Shown: positions 8,846-17,435, counted from the first letter of the stretch. The stretch is DNA of 64,000 bases from Pseudoxanthomonas sp. (GCF_035999195.1 NZ_DASYGY010000009.1:1302001-1366000), one strand, 5' to 3'. Notes: generated by a model from the letters alone, not told the origin. Numbers and translations: made by a program.

Positions 8846-9880
8846 CTACGGCGCCACTGATTGCGCCTCTACCGGCAGCGCGTGCAGCAGGTAGCGCTCT
8901 GCCCAGCGCATGGCATCCGCGACCTCCTTCGCGTAGGTCGTGCGCAGCAGCTGGTGTTCCCGCTCGCGCACCCGCACGTCATAGGGCCGGCTGCTCGCCT
9001 TGGAATGCGATGCGGCGAGTTGTCGCGCCTGGGCACGCAATGTTCCCTCGGGCAGCGGCAGTTGCAGGAAGGCGGCCGCCGCTACCGCTGCTTCTTCGAT
9101 GTCGGCACCGACGCGCGCCCAGTCGAGGACACGCACGCGCGCGCCGGAATGTTCGCGTAGAGTGGCCACCAGATCACGCTGCGCCGCCCACTGCAGTGCG
9201 GCAGCGGCCAGCACCGAGGGCGGCTCCAGGGCGCCCTCGGGAAGCCGGGCGGAAAGCGTGCCCGCACGCAAGGCGCGCGCGGCCAGTACCGGTACGTTCG
9301 CAAGCGTCTCAGGGGTTTTCTTGAGATGCGACACAATGAAATCCTCCAGGCCGGAGGTCAGCACGATAGCCTTGGCCTCCGGATGGACAGCCATCAGCGG
9401 ACGCGCGATGTTCAGTGCGGCATGCGTGGGTTTCACCAGCACCCGTCCATCGGGATGCCAGGGGCGCGCCAGCAGATCGACGATCGGACGCAGCCATGGA
9501 GAGACGTCATGGCCCGCGTCGGCCGCGTCGCCCAGCCTGCGCAGGACCAGCGGCTCGCGCAGTGCCACGCTATGGGGCGTCAGATGCAGGAGGCGGGCCA
9601 GCAGCGTCGAGCCGCAAAACGAGGTATGCCACAGCCAGGCCGGCGGTTGCACGGGCGCGGGAAGTGCGGCGAGGGGTGCGAGCGGAGTCAATGCCTGTGG
9701 CCGGCCCTCGGCGGGCATCCTCGGATCCAGAAATACGCTGGCCTGGATCAGGGCCTCATCACAGCGCAGCCACTGCACACGATCGCCTGCCAGGTCCACG
9801 TCGAAGGGAAACCAGGTCGCATCGCGGGGATCGACCGGCGCCAGCGGCCCCATCAGGGAAGAAGTGGAACGGGCATCCAT
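8846..9880 (-). CDS. P-loop sulfotransferase-like protein, function unknown
   Basis: A 344-residue cytoplasmic protein. The clearest feature is WHTSFCGSTLLARLL at about 84-98, which resembles the PAPS-binding loop of sulfotransferases (compare GMHRSGTTLLERML in the neighbour), with REPLVLR shortly after, in the place where such enzymes carry part of the active site. The C-terminal half is Ala/Arg-rich and helical. It lies 126 bp upstream of the TPR-sulfotransferase on the same strand, so the two may be co-transcribed. I do not recognise a named family with certainty; a nucleotide-binding protein other than a sulfotransferase is possible. Confidence 0.6.
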   Translation of the reverse strand: MDARSTSSLMGPLAPVDPRDATWFPFDVDLAGDRVQWLRCDEALIQASVFLDPRMPAEGRPQALTPLAPLAALPAPVQPPAWLWHTSFCGSTLLARLLHLTPHSVALREPLVLRRLGDAADAGHDVSPWLRPIVDLLARPWHPDGRVLVKPTHAALNIARPLMAVHPEAKAIVLTSGLEDFIVSHLKKTPETLANVPVLAARALRAGTLSARLPEGALEPPSVLAAAALQWAAQRDLVATLREHSGARVRVLDWARVGADIEEAAVAAAAFLQLPLPEGTLRAQARQLAASHSKASSRPYDVRVREREHQLLRTTYAKEVADAMRWAERYLLHALPVEAQSVAP

Positions 9881-10025
9881 GGCGCGTTGGGGAACAAGGG
9901 AATCCCCATCGTAACGGATGCGCAGGTGCGTCCGCCTCTACGCTGAGCGCGCGAACCGCCCGGATGCCGTTCGTCGTTCGCGCGGAGGACACCCGATGCC
10001 TTTGCCTGACCTGGTCCTACGTCGC

Positions 10026-10053
10026 TGGGTCCCTGCATTTGCGGGGATGACGG
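10026..10053. repeat. Degenerate short palindromic repeat
   Basis: The sequence around GGGTCCCTGCATTTGCGGGG followed by ATGACGG is a degraded copy, in the opposite orientation, of the ATCCCCGCgaaaGCGGGGAT palindrome at 52520-52539. It sits in the 227-bp spacer between the P-loop protein and the DUF4097 gene, where I find nothing else. Confidence 0.45.
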
Positions 10054-10107
10054 CAAACATCCGGACCGTTCTTCGCGCATCCTGCGGCACTGCGATGCGA
10101 TCTCTCC

Positions 10108-11004
10108 TCACTCCACCCGCACCTCCGCACTGCCCGAAAACGTCTCCAGGCTCACCCGGCCGCTGCCGCTGCCATAGGTGGTGGTGAAACTGGCGCCGGG
10201 GCCGCGGCGCTTCTCGATGGTCACGCCGGTGGCCTTGAGGCTGCCGCTGAAGCTCTCGCCGCTGACCTGGGCCGACACGTCCCTGGGCAGGCGCAGCAGC
10301 AGGCTGCCGCTGACCGACTCCATGCTGATCTCGCCGGCCGGCGCCAGCGCCGTGCTCACGTCGGCGCGGCCGCTGACGGTGGTGGCGCTGAGGTCGCGGA
10401 TGCGCTCGCCGTTGACGTTCACCTCGATGCGGCCGGAGACCGTTTCCGCGTCGATGTCGCCATTCAATCTGCCGCGCAGCACGATGGCACCGCTGACCGT
10501 GCTGACGTCCACGTCCTCGCTGTTGAGGGTCAACGTGGCGCTGCCGCTGACGGTTTCCACCTCGGCCTTTCGCGGTGCGGCGGCGGCGAACACGCTGCCG
10601 CTGACGCTGCTGATCGAAAGTTCGCTGGAGGCGACGCCCTCGACGTGCACGTCGGCGGCCACGGACTCGATCTCCAGGTCCGCGCGCACCGGCACCATCA
10701 CCACCAGGTCGGTGGGGCCGGTCTTGTTGCCGCCCCAGCCGCTGCTCTTCGGATAGCGCACCTCGATGCTCAGCTGGTCGCGCGAGCCGTCGATGTCCAG
10801 CCGTTCGACGCCCTTGCCGAGCGTGCCGGTCACCTGCACCTCGTTGCGCTCCCAGCCGCGCACCTCGATGCGGCCCTTGACGTTGCTGACGTCGACCCGG
10901 CCGCGCGCCTCGAGCGGGCGGGTCTCGTTGATGGCGCTCTGGGCCAGCGCAGCGGGTGCGACCAGCGCGGCGGCCAGCAGCAGGGCGAAGGAAGACGTAC
11001 GCAT
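10108..11004 (-). CDS. DUF4097-type beta-repeat exported protein
   Basis: A 298-residue protein with a signal peptide (MRTSSFALLL...PAALA before QS). The mature part is made of short repeated beta strands built around VSG/VSGS motifs (SISSVSGSVF, VETVSGSATL, STVSGAIVLRG, AETVSGRIEV, TTVSGRADV, MESVSGSLLL, ESFSGSLKA, ETFSGSAEV), typical of the DUF4097 right-handed beta-helix-like fold. It ends with the stop codon at 10108. It is the last gene of a three-gene minus-strand operon after an ECF sigma factor and its probable anti-sigma factor, which suggests an envelope role controlled by that sigma factor. Molecular function is unknown. Confidence 0.8.
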   Translation of the reverse strand: MRTSSFALLLAAALVAPAALAQSAINETRPLEARGRVDVSNVKGRIEVRGWERNEVQVTGTLGKGVERLDIDGSRDQLSIEVRYPKSSGWGGNKTGPTDLVVMVPVRADLEIESVAADVHVEGVASSELSISSVSGSVFAAAAPRKAEVETVSGSATLTLNSEDVDVSTVSGAIVLRGRLNGDIDAETVSGRIEVNVNGERIRDLSATTVSGRADVSTALAPAGEISMESVSGSLLLRLPRDVSAQVSGESFSGSLKATGVTIEKRRGPGASFTTTYGSGSGRVSLETFSGSAEVRVE

Positions 11005-11014
11005 GGGGAACTCC

Positions 11015-11500
11015 TCAGGTCATGACCGCGCGCTGGGTCAAGGCCAGGCGTCGGGCGTAGGTACGGCGCAACTGTTCCAGCAGGAACCGCGCCTGGGGAT
11101 CGGTGGCGATGGCGTGGCGGATCTCGGCCGCGCTCTGGTCCAGCGCCTGCAGCGCCGGGGCGTATTCGGGTGATGCCTTGGCCTGCGCGTCCATCTGCGC
11201 CAGCACGCCGGTGTAGTCGCGGGTCATCGCGGCGGCTTCGCGCTGGATCACCGCATCGCCCTGCGGTGCGCGTTGCAGTTGCCAGGTCATCGTGACCGCC
11301 AGCAGCACGGACGCGGCCAAGGCGAACGGCGCCACGCGGCGATGGCGCTGCACCGGCGCCGGCGCCACTTGGGGCGTAGCGGCCAGCCGCGCCGCGAGAT
11401 CGGGCCACAGGTCGCGGGCGGGCGGTACGTCCCGGCGCAGGGCACGCAACTGCCAGCGCAGCGCGTCGTCGGACAACGGAGGGGGATCGTGGGGGGTCAT
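11015..11500 (-). CDS. Probable anti-sigma factor, membrane-anchored
   Basis: A 161-residue protein with a cytoplasmic N-terminus rich in Arg/Leu (DDALRWQLRALRRDVPPARDLW), one hydrophobic segment at about residues 60-75 (APFALAASVLLAVTMTW) and a C-terminal helical part outside. No HxxxCxxC zinc motif is visible. Its start codon overlaps the last codons of the sigma-factor gene (11497-11500), which implies translational coupling. Role as anti-sigma factor is inferred from this arrangement and topology. Confidence 0.65.
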   Translation of the reverse strand: MTPHDPPPLSDDALRWQLRALRRDVPPARDLWPDLAARLAATPQVAPAPVQRHRRVAPFALAASVLLAVTMTWQLQRAPQGDAVIQREAAAMTRDYTGVLAQMDAQAKASPEYAPALQALDQSAAEIRHAIATDPQARFLLEQLRRTYARRLALTQRAVMT

Positions 11501-12087
11501 GCGTGTGCTCCTAGACGCTCGCGCAGCAGGTGCCGCGCGCGGTGCAGCTGGGCCTTCGAACTGCCGACCGCCATGCCCAGCTCGGCGGCGATCTCTTCAT
11601 GCTTCCAGCCTTCCACGTCGTACAGCACCAGCACGGCGCGGGCGCGCGGCGGCAGCGTGGCGACGGCACGCTCCAGGTCCATCGACAGTGCCGTACTCTG
11701 CCCGGCGCTGTCGGCCAGGCCCAGCCCGTCCAGCGCGTCTTCGTCGTCGTCGAAACGCGGACCCGTGCGCCGGCTGCGCAGCTCCATCAGCGCGGTGTTC
11801 ACCGCCAACCGGTGCAGCCACGTGCCGAACGCGCTCTCGAAGCGGAACGCCGGCAGCGCCTGCCAGGCCCGCACGAAGGCCTCCTGCACCAGATCCTCCG
11901 CGCGCGCGCCGTGCAGCCCGACCAGGCGCTGGATGACGCCATGCACGCGGCCGGCGTGGCGCCGGTACAGCGCCTCGAAGGCCCGCATGTCGCCCCCGGC
12001 GGCCGTGCGCGCCAGGGCGATGTCCTGGGCGGCAGCGTCCTCGGGCGTGAGGTTGTCGGCGAACGGTTCGATCACGGCATTCAGCAT
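11497..12087 (-). CDS. ECF-type RNA polymerase sigma factor
   Basis: A 196-residue sigma-70 family protein of the extracytoplasmic-function class. Region 2 is seen in FEALYRRHAGRVHGVIQRLVG and DLVQEAFVRAWQALPAFR, and region 4 in TLPPRARAVLVLYDVEGWKHEEIAAELGMAVGSSKAQLHRAR. An open frame continues upstream into the duplicated repeats, but that part has no conserved domain; the ATG at 12087 (MLNAVIEP) gives the normal ECF length. First gene of the operon with the anti-sigma and DUF4097 genes. Confidence 0.9.
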   Translation of the reverse strand: MLNAVIEPFADNLTPEDAAAQDIALARTAAGGDMRAFEALYRRHAGRVHGVIQRLVGLHGARAEDLVQEAFVRAWQALPAFRFESAFGTWLHRLAVNTALMELRSRRTGPRFDDDEDALDGLGLADSAGQSTALSMDLERAVATLPPRARAVLVLYDVEGWKHEEIAAELGMAVGSSKAQLHRARHLLRERLGAHA

Positions 12088-12189
12088 ACTGACTGGGATG
12101 CCGGCGAGTGCGCAGGGGTTTAGAGGGGCGGCAGTCTTTTTCGCAGTCGTTGCCGGACGGGGCGAATTCGAGTGGACAAGGGGTAGACC

Positions 12190-12717
12190 CCTCTCCCACC
12201 GGGAGAGGGGCTTGAAGCGCTCGGTGCTCCATGCGCCCAGGGAAGCCCAGGAGCCTCCCATCGAAGCAGCCCGAAGGCACGCAGGACAGAGCCCCTCTCT
12301 CATCGGGAGGGGGGGGGTTGGGGTGAGGGTTGGCGAAGTCAAAGTGCTCCTGCACGCCCAGGCAACGGCTACGTCCGCGATGCGCTTCTGGCCAGCAAGA
12401 TGGCGGCCCCGAGACCACCGCTCCGTTGGCCCTCTCCCCAACCCCTCTCCCGCGGGGAGAGGGGCTTGAAGCGCTCGGTGCTCCATGCGCCCAGGGAAGC
12501 CCAGGAGCCCTCCATCGAAGCAGCCCGAAGGCACGCAGGACAGAGCCCCTCTCCCACCGGGAGAGGGGTTGGGGTGAGGGTTGGCGAAGTCAGAGTGCTC
12601 CTGCACGCCCAGGCAACGGCAACGTCCGCGATGCGCGTCTGGCCAGCAAGATGGCGGCCGGGAAAACGCCGCTCCGTTGGCCCTCTCCCCACCCCCTCTC
12701 CCGCGGGGAGAGGGCTC
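12190..12717. repeat. 254-bp tandem duplication with CCCTCTCCC/GGGAGAGGG palindromes
   Basis: Two near-identical copies in direct tandem: the block CTTGAAGCGCTCGGTGCTCC begins at 12211 and again at 12465, an offset of 254 bp. Each copy carries two CCCTCTCCC...GGGAGAGGG palindromes and a conserved stretch (for example TCCTGCACGCCCAGGCAACG). A palindrome starts the array and another ends it. A related single palindrome with the same GGGGCTTGAA flank occurs at 52703-52735. The 723-bp gap between the sigma factor and pckG is filled by this array, and I see no gene in it. Confidence 0.85.
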
Positions 12718-12740
12718 AATCCGCCACGCGCTAAGCAAAG

Positions 12741-12779
12741 AAAAAGCCCCGCGGCGTCCCGGGAGGACGCGGCGGGGCT
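12741..12779 (-). terminator. pckG: Rho-independent terminator of pckG
   Basis: On the minus strand, about 30 bp after the pckG stop, a 15-bp stem (AGCCCCGCCGCGTCC pairing with a one-mismatch partner) is followed by TTTTTCTTTG. Confidence 0.88.
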
Positions 12780-12810
12780 TGCGCAGGAAAGGGATGCGCG
12801 AGGCGGGGAA

Positions 12811-14601
12811 TCAGTTCGCGAGTCGGGCGGCAATGCGCTGCTGCTCGTCCTTCAACGCCTGCGGGGTGCGGTCGCCGAACGCCTGCAGGTACTCGCCGAT
12901 GCTGGCGAACTCGGCCTGCCAGCCGGCGCGGTCGAAGCCGAACAGCAGCTCGTGCGCTTCATCGCTCAGCGCCACGCCGTCGAGGTTGAGGTCCTCGGCG
13001 CGCGGCAGGTGGCCGATCGGGGTTTCCACCGCGTCGGCCTCGCCCTCGACGCGCCGGATCATCCACTCCAGCACGCGCAGGTTTTCGCCGAAGCCGGGCC
13101 ACAGGAACGTGCCGTCGCTACCCTTGCGGAACCAGTTCACGTGGAAAATCTTGGGCAGCTTCGCGCCGGCCTGGTCGAACGACAGCCAGTGCGCGAAGTA
13201 GTCGGCGAAGTTGTAGCCGCAGAACGGCTTCATCGCCATCGGGTCGCGCCGCATCACACCGACCGCGCCGGTCGCGGCGGCCGTGGTCTCCGAGCCCATC
13301 GCCGCGCCGACCAGCACGCCGTGGGTCCAGTCGCGGGCCTCGAACACCAGCGGCACCAGCGAAGCACGGCGACCACCGAACACGATGGCACTGATCGGCA
13401 CGCCCTGCGGGTCTTCCGCCTTGGCGGAGTAGCTGGGGCACTGCTTGGCCGACACGGTGAAGCGCGAGTTGGGGTGCGCGGCCGGGCCGTTGGCCGGGTC
13501 GTACGGACGGCCCTGCCAGTCGAGCGCGGGTGTCCGCGTGTCCAGGCCTTCCCACCACGGCTCCTGCTCGTCGGTCACGGCGACGTTGGTGAAGATGGTG
13601 TGGTGGCTGATCGTGGCCAGCGCGTTCGGGTTGGAGCTGTCCGAGGTGCCGGGCGCCACGCCGAAGAAGCCGGCTTCCGGGTTGATCGCATACAGGCGGC
13701 CGTCGGCGCCCGGGCGCATCCAGCAGATGTCGTCGCCGACGGTCCACACCTTCCATCCGGCCTGGCGATAGCCCTCCGGCGGGATCAGCATGGCCAGGTT
13801 GGTCTTGCCGCAGGCGGAGGGGAACGCGGCGGCGACGTAATGCGTCTCGCCCTGCGGGTTCTCGATGCCCACGATCAGCATGTGCTCGGCCAGCCAGCCT
13901 TCATGGCGCGCCTGGTGCGAGGCGATGCGCAGCGCGTGGCACTTCTTGCCCAGCAGCGCGTTGCCGCCGTAGCCGGAGCCGAAGCTCTTGATGGTCAGCT
14001 CGTCGGGGAAATGCATGATGAAGCGGCGGTCCGGGTCCAGCTCGCCGGTGGAGTGCAGGCCCTTCACGAAGGTGCCTTCCCGCTCGATCCGCGCCAGCGC
14101 CGGTGCGCCCATGCGGGTCATGATGCGCATGTTCGCCACGACGTAAGGCGAATCGGTGATCTCCACGCCGCAGCGCGAGAGCGGCGAATCGATCGGGCCC
14201 ATGCAGTAGGGAATCACGTACAGCGTGCGTCCACGCATGCAGCCGGCGAACAGCGCGTCCATCTTCGCGTGCGCCTCGGCCGGGGCCATCCAGTGGTTGT
14301 TGGGGCCGGCGTCTTCCTGCTGCGGGGTGCAGACGAAGGTCAGGTGCTCGACGCGTGCCACGTCGCTCGGGCTGGAACGGTGCAGCCAGCTGTGCGGGTG
14401 GGTTTCCGGGTTCAACGGCAGCAGGGTGCCGTCGGCCAGCAGCTGCTTCGTCAGCCGCGCGTTCTCGGCATCGCTGCCATCGCACCAGTGGATGTGGTCG
14501 GGCCGGGTGAGCGCGGCGACTTCCGCAACCCAGGCGTTCAACGCGGGCAGCGAACTGCCCGGAAAATCGTTGCGTTTGAAAACATCGACCGCTGCGTTCA
14601 T
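12811..14601 (-). CDS. pckG: Phosphoenolpyruvate carboxykinase (GTP)
   Basis: A 596-residue GTP-dependent PEP carboxykinase, which converts oxaloacetate plus GTP to PEP, CO2 and GDP at the start of gluconeogenesis. The P-loop FPSACGKTN is at 260-268, the metal/nucleotide motif GDDICWM at 289-295, and the GTP-type landmarks SFGSGYGGNALLGKKC (206-221) and FGGRR are present. Length fits the GTP family, not the 530-residue ATP family. Cytoplasmic, with its own terminator; upstream lies the 21-bp repeat array. Confidence 0.97.
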   Translation of the reverse strand: MNAAVDVFKRNDFPGSSLPALNAWVAEVAALTRPDHIHWCDGSDAENARLTKQLLADGTLLPLNPETHPHSWLHRSSPSDVARVEHLTFVCTPQQEDAGPNNHWMAPAEAHAKMDALFAGCMRGRTLYVIPYCMGPIDSPLSRCGVEITDSPYVVANMRIMTRMGAPALARIEREGTFVKGLHSTGELDPDRRFIMHFPDELTIKSFGSGYGGNALLGKKCHALRIASHQARHEGWLAEHMLIVGIENPQGETHYVAAAFPSACGKTNLAMLIPPEGYRQAGWKVWTVGDDICWMRPGADGRLYAINPEAGFFGVAPGTSDSSNPNALATISHHTIFTNVAVTDEQEPWWEGLDTRTPALDWQGRPYDPANGPAAHPNSRFTVSAKQCPSYSAKAEDPQGVPISAIVFGGRRASLVPLVFEARDWTHGVLVGAAMGSETTAAATGAVGVMRRDPMAMKPFCGYNFADYFAHWLSFDQAGAKLPKIFHVNWFRKGSDGTFLWPGFGENLRVLEWMIRRVEGEADAVETPIGHLPRAEDLNLDGVALSDEAHELLFGFDRAGWQAEFASIGEYLQAFGDRTPQALKDEQQRIAARLAN

Positions 14602-14729
14602 GCCCCGCCCTCGAGAAGTGAGACCAAAATGATACCAATGTCTTGTCCCGCTGACGAGGAGAACGCCGTCGGGACCGGTGGCCGGTCAGACCGACAGATG
14701 CGGGCCCGCCCCGCCGTCGCCCCTCGTGG

Positions 14730-15150
14730 CAGTCTCACGGATCGGCGAGAGCGCCGAGGCGCGGAGCCCCGTGCCACGTCGATGGAGCTCGGAACCTCGC
14801 CACTGGCGATCAGAGCGCCATCGATCGGGCGCCACGCCTCGTGGACGGGGCTCCGGACCCCATGGATCGCCCCCGGAATGCCAACGGCGGAGCCCTGCAC
14901 CCTCGTCGATGGCGTTCAGAAAGCCATCGATGGCACGCGCGGAGCCATCGATCGGGCAGTGAGCGTGGCCGATCGGGCTCGGAGCGACGTCGACGGCGCT
15001 CAAAGACCGGACGACGAGGCTCGAAAGGCCATCTGGACGGAGCTCGGAGCTCCGCCGGCAGAGCTTGGAGGGCGGGACACGGAGCGCTGAACGCCATCCA
15101 TGGGATTCCGAGCCCCATCGTCGGGATTCCGCGCCCGATCTCCGCCCGTG
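14730..15150. repeat. Array of about 18 degenerate 21-bp repeats
   Basis: Reading the plus strand, the spacer can be cut into units of 20-24 bp (mostly 21) related to AGCTCGGAGCGCCATCGATGG. Good examples are CAGAGCGCCATCGATCGG (14812), CACGCGCGGAGCCATCGATCGG shortened at 14935, GCTCGGAGCGACGTCGACGG (14978), AGCGCTGAACGCCATCCATGG (15083) and GATTCCGAGCCCCATCGTCGG (15104). Consensus and unit borders were drawn by eye. No frame has a convincing ribosome-binding site or codon pattern; the 7-residue periodic peptides seen in some frames only mirror the 21-bp period. The array lies between the starts of pckG and the end of the XRE gene. Confidence 0.65.
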
Positions 15151-15153
15151 GGC

Positions 15154-15897
15154 CTATGCGTCGCGCGAGCGCCGGTAGGGATTGAACAACTGCAGCAGCC
15201 AGGGCTTCTGCGCCAGCACCAGACTGACGCCCACGCGGTCGTCGGCCGGCAGTGTCGCGTCGCGGGCCAGCAGGGCATCGAACTCGCGCGCGACCTCTTC
15301 CAGCCGTTGCCGCAGCTGCTTCACGCCGTCGATGCTGAGGCTGCCGCTCAGCAGCAGCAGCGCGTCCTGTTCGCCATCGAAGGGATCGGCGAAGTAGTCG
15401 GTCAGCAGGGTGTGGCGGAAATAGCGCTCCATCGGTCCGTCCGCGCGCCAGCGGAAATTGCGCGCGGTCAGCGCGCGGCCGCGGTTGCCGGGCATCAGTT
15501 CGATGATCTCCAGCCGGTCCAGCTTCACCAGCAGCCCGGTCCACTGCGCGGGGGTGAAGCCGAAGTGGCCCATCACGTCGTCCTGCCGCCAGCGGTTGAG
15601 GGTGAGGAACAGCGCCATCAGCAGGCGCGGATCGTCCACCAGCGCCTGTTCCTGCGCCTCGCTGAGCTGGGCCATCGCCTTGCGCCCACGCGACGCCTCC
15701 GCGCTGAGCTCGGCCAGGCCGACATCGAGCACGTCGCAGATCTGTTCCAGCCGCTGCAGGCTCATCGCGCGGCGCGAGAACATGCGCTTGACCGCCGCTT
15801 CGCTCATGCGGATGCGCGCGGCCAGCTCGCGGTAGGTCAGATTCTGCGCGCGCAGGCAGCGCTTGAGGGCATCGACGAGATCGACGGACACGGCCAT
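15154..15897 (-). CDS. XRE-type helix-turn-helix regulator
   Basis: A 247-residue protein with an N-terminal Cro/C1-type HTH (LVDALKRCLRAQNLTYRELAARIRMSEAAVKRMFSRRAMSLQRLEQICDVL, residues about 6-58) and a long C-terminal domain without an obvious enzyme motif. The start is ATG 15897 (MAVSVDLVDALK); an upstream ATG at 15960 would add 21 basic residues that do not look conserved. It is divergent from the exported protein at 16008, whose promoter it might control. The target is unknown. Confidence 0.85.
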   Translation of the reverse strand: MAVSVDLVDALKRCLRAQNLTYRELAARIRMSEAAVKRMFSRRAMSLQRLEQICDVLDVGLAELSAEASRGRKAMAQLSEAQEQALVDDPRLLMALFLTLNRWRQDDVMGHFGFTPAQWTGLLVKLDRLEIIELMPGNRGRALTARNFRWRADGPMERYFRHTLLTDYFADPFDGEQDALLLLSGSLSIDGVKQLRQRLEEVAREFDALLARDATLPADDRVGVSLVLAQKPWLLQLFNPYRRSRDA

Positions 15898-16007
15898 CGG
15901 TAGCGCATTCCTATACCGGGTGTTGCGCCGGAGCTTACCTCGTCGATGCAGGTTGAACACGGGCAGCGACCACGACCAAGGTGCGCCGACTCCGGAGGAA
16001 CCCCGTC

Positions 16008-16454
16008 ATGACCCGCCTGATCGCCCGTTCGCTGACCCTTGCCCTGGCCACCGCGCTGTCCGGCGGCCTGGCGCTTCCCGCGCAGGCGGCGCCGCAGTCC
16101 GACGGCGCCAGCCGGCTGTCGCAGGCCAGCCTGGACGCATCCCTCGAGGTGCCCATCGCGGTGATCCATGCGCTGGGCCACGGCGCTTCGGCCGTGGTCA
16201 CCGGCGTGGCGGTGGTGGCCGGCAGCGTGGCGGTAACGGTGTCCGTGGCGGCGGCAGGCGTGGTGGCTGGTGCGTCGTTCGTGGTCTACCTGAGCGCGGA
16301 AGCCATCATGCGGCTGGGCATCGCGGTGGGCACGGCGATCAGCGTGGCGGCGGTGGCCACGGGCTGGATCCTCAGCGCCGCCGGCGAAGCGCTGTGCTTC
16401 ATCGCCAACGATGCTGCACGCCCGCACATCCACAGCCATCGCTATGGCGGGTGA
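16008..16454 (+). CDS. Small exported Ala/Val-rich protein
   Basis: A 148-residue protein with a cleavable signal peptide (about 1-27, ending AQA before AP). The mature part holds two hydrophobic Ala/Val/Gly-rich segments (about 60-95 and 95-125) and a C-terminal His-containing tail (ARPHIHSHRYGG). A good ribosome-binding site, GGAGGAA, lies 8 bp before ATG 16008. The next gene begins 5 bp downstream, so they form an operon. I recognise no functional motif; inner-membrane or periplasmic location is inferred. Confidence 0.7.
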   Translation: MTRLIARSLTLALATALSGGLALPAQAAPQSDGASRLSQASLDASLEVPIAVIHALGHGASAVVTGVAVVAGSVAVTVSVAAAGVVAGASFVVYLSAEAIMRLGIAVGTAISVAAVATGWILSAAGEALCFIANDAARPHIHSHRYGG

Positions 16455-16458
16455 ACGG

Positions 16459-17274
16459 ATGATGCGCGCGCTCGCGATTGTGTTCGTCTTCGTCCTCGCG
16501 CTGCCAGGGACGGCACGCGCGGGCGATGCCTGCCGCCAGATGGAGATGCCGCCCTACAAGGTGGCCGAGGCGGCACGCACCGCACTGCTCGCCGCGCAGC
16601 AACTGGACGAGTTGGATGCGCCGGTCGCATTGCTCGCGCGCGTCGGCACCGACCTGTCGAAGCAGGGACTGGTCTACAGCCATGCCGGCTTCGCGGTGCG
16701 CGACCACGCGCACGGGCGCTGGACCGTCGTGCACCTGCTCAACGAGTGCGGCAGCGACCGCTCCGGACTGTATGCGCAGGGACTGGTGAACTTCTTCGCC
16801 GACGACCTGGTGAACCAGGACCTGCGCATCGTCTGGTTCGCGCCCGACGTCGCCGACCGGCTAGCGCAACGCCTGCAGCAGATGCCGCGCCACAGCCTGC
16901 ACCACCCGCGCTACAACCTGATCGCGCGTCCCGGCAGCGACGACTACCAGAACTCCACCGCGTGGATCGTGGAAGTGATGGCCGCCGCGCTGGCCGACCG
17001 CGGCATCTACGACCGCCGCAGCGCGTACGCGTTCGCGCGCGGCGACGGTTTCGTGCCGGACATGGTGCACATCGCCTATTCCAAACGCGTGCTCGGCGGC
17101 CTGTTCTCCGCCAACACCGACTTCACCGACCACCCCGTCGGCACGCGATTGTCCGGCGACTATCCCGTCGTCACCGTGCGTTCGATCTTCCGCTGGCTGG
17201 AACGCAGCGGGTATGTGCGTGAGCAGCGGGAATGGCGGGGTGGTGTGCGGCAGCGGGCGATGGGGCCGGCGTGA
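16459..17274 (+). CDS. DUF2145 family exported protein
   Basis: A 271-residue protein with a signal peptide (MMRALAIVFVFVLALPGTARA). The mature part has the DUF2145 pattern: GLVYSHAGFAVRDHAHGRWTVVHLLNECGSDRSGLYAQGL, then HNPRYNL-type HHPRYNLIARPGSDDYQNSTAWIVEVMA. The conserved His, Asn and Cys positions resemble NlpC/P60-like papain folds (peptidoglycan or amide hydrolysis), but that activity is inference. ATG 16459 was chosen because the signal peptide starts there; ATG 16444 would overlap the upstream gene. Confidence 0.75.
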   Translation: MMRALAIVFVFVLALPGTARAGDACRQMEMPPYKVAEAARTALLAAQQLDELDAPVALLARVGTDLSKQGLVYSHAGFAVRDHAHGRWTVVHLLNECGSDRSGLYAQGLVNFFADDLVNQDLRIVWFAPDVADRLAQRLQQMPRHSLHHPRYNLIARPGSDDYQNSTAWIVEVMAAALADRGIYDRRSAYAFARGDGFVPDMVHIAYSKRVLGGLFSANTDFTDHPVGTRLSGDYPVVTVRSIFRWLERSGYVREQREWRGGVRQRAMGPA

Positions 17275-17435
17275 GGATCCCGAGCTCCGAAAACGTCCGA
17301 CGTTAACAACGCGGGATGATGTGATGGGCTTCGATGCCGGCGTTTTCGGGCTCGCAGAGGTGCCGCGTATGCGTTTATCGGAATCACGGTCCGTACCCCT
17401 CACCTACATGATGGTTAGGCGCCAAAGGAGGATGA

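Noticed and set aside
12190..12717. CRISPR array
   Set aside because: Only two long direct copies, with no short regular repeats, spacers or cas genes.
12088..12738. N-terminal extension of the first sigma factor into the repeat region
   Set aside because: The extra residues translate the duplicated palindromes; the 196-residue form has the normal length.
14600..15003. Heptapeptide-repeat proteins in the array between pckG and the XRE gene
   Set aside because: The 7-residue period only reflects the 21-bp DNA period, and several frames show it equally.
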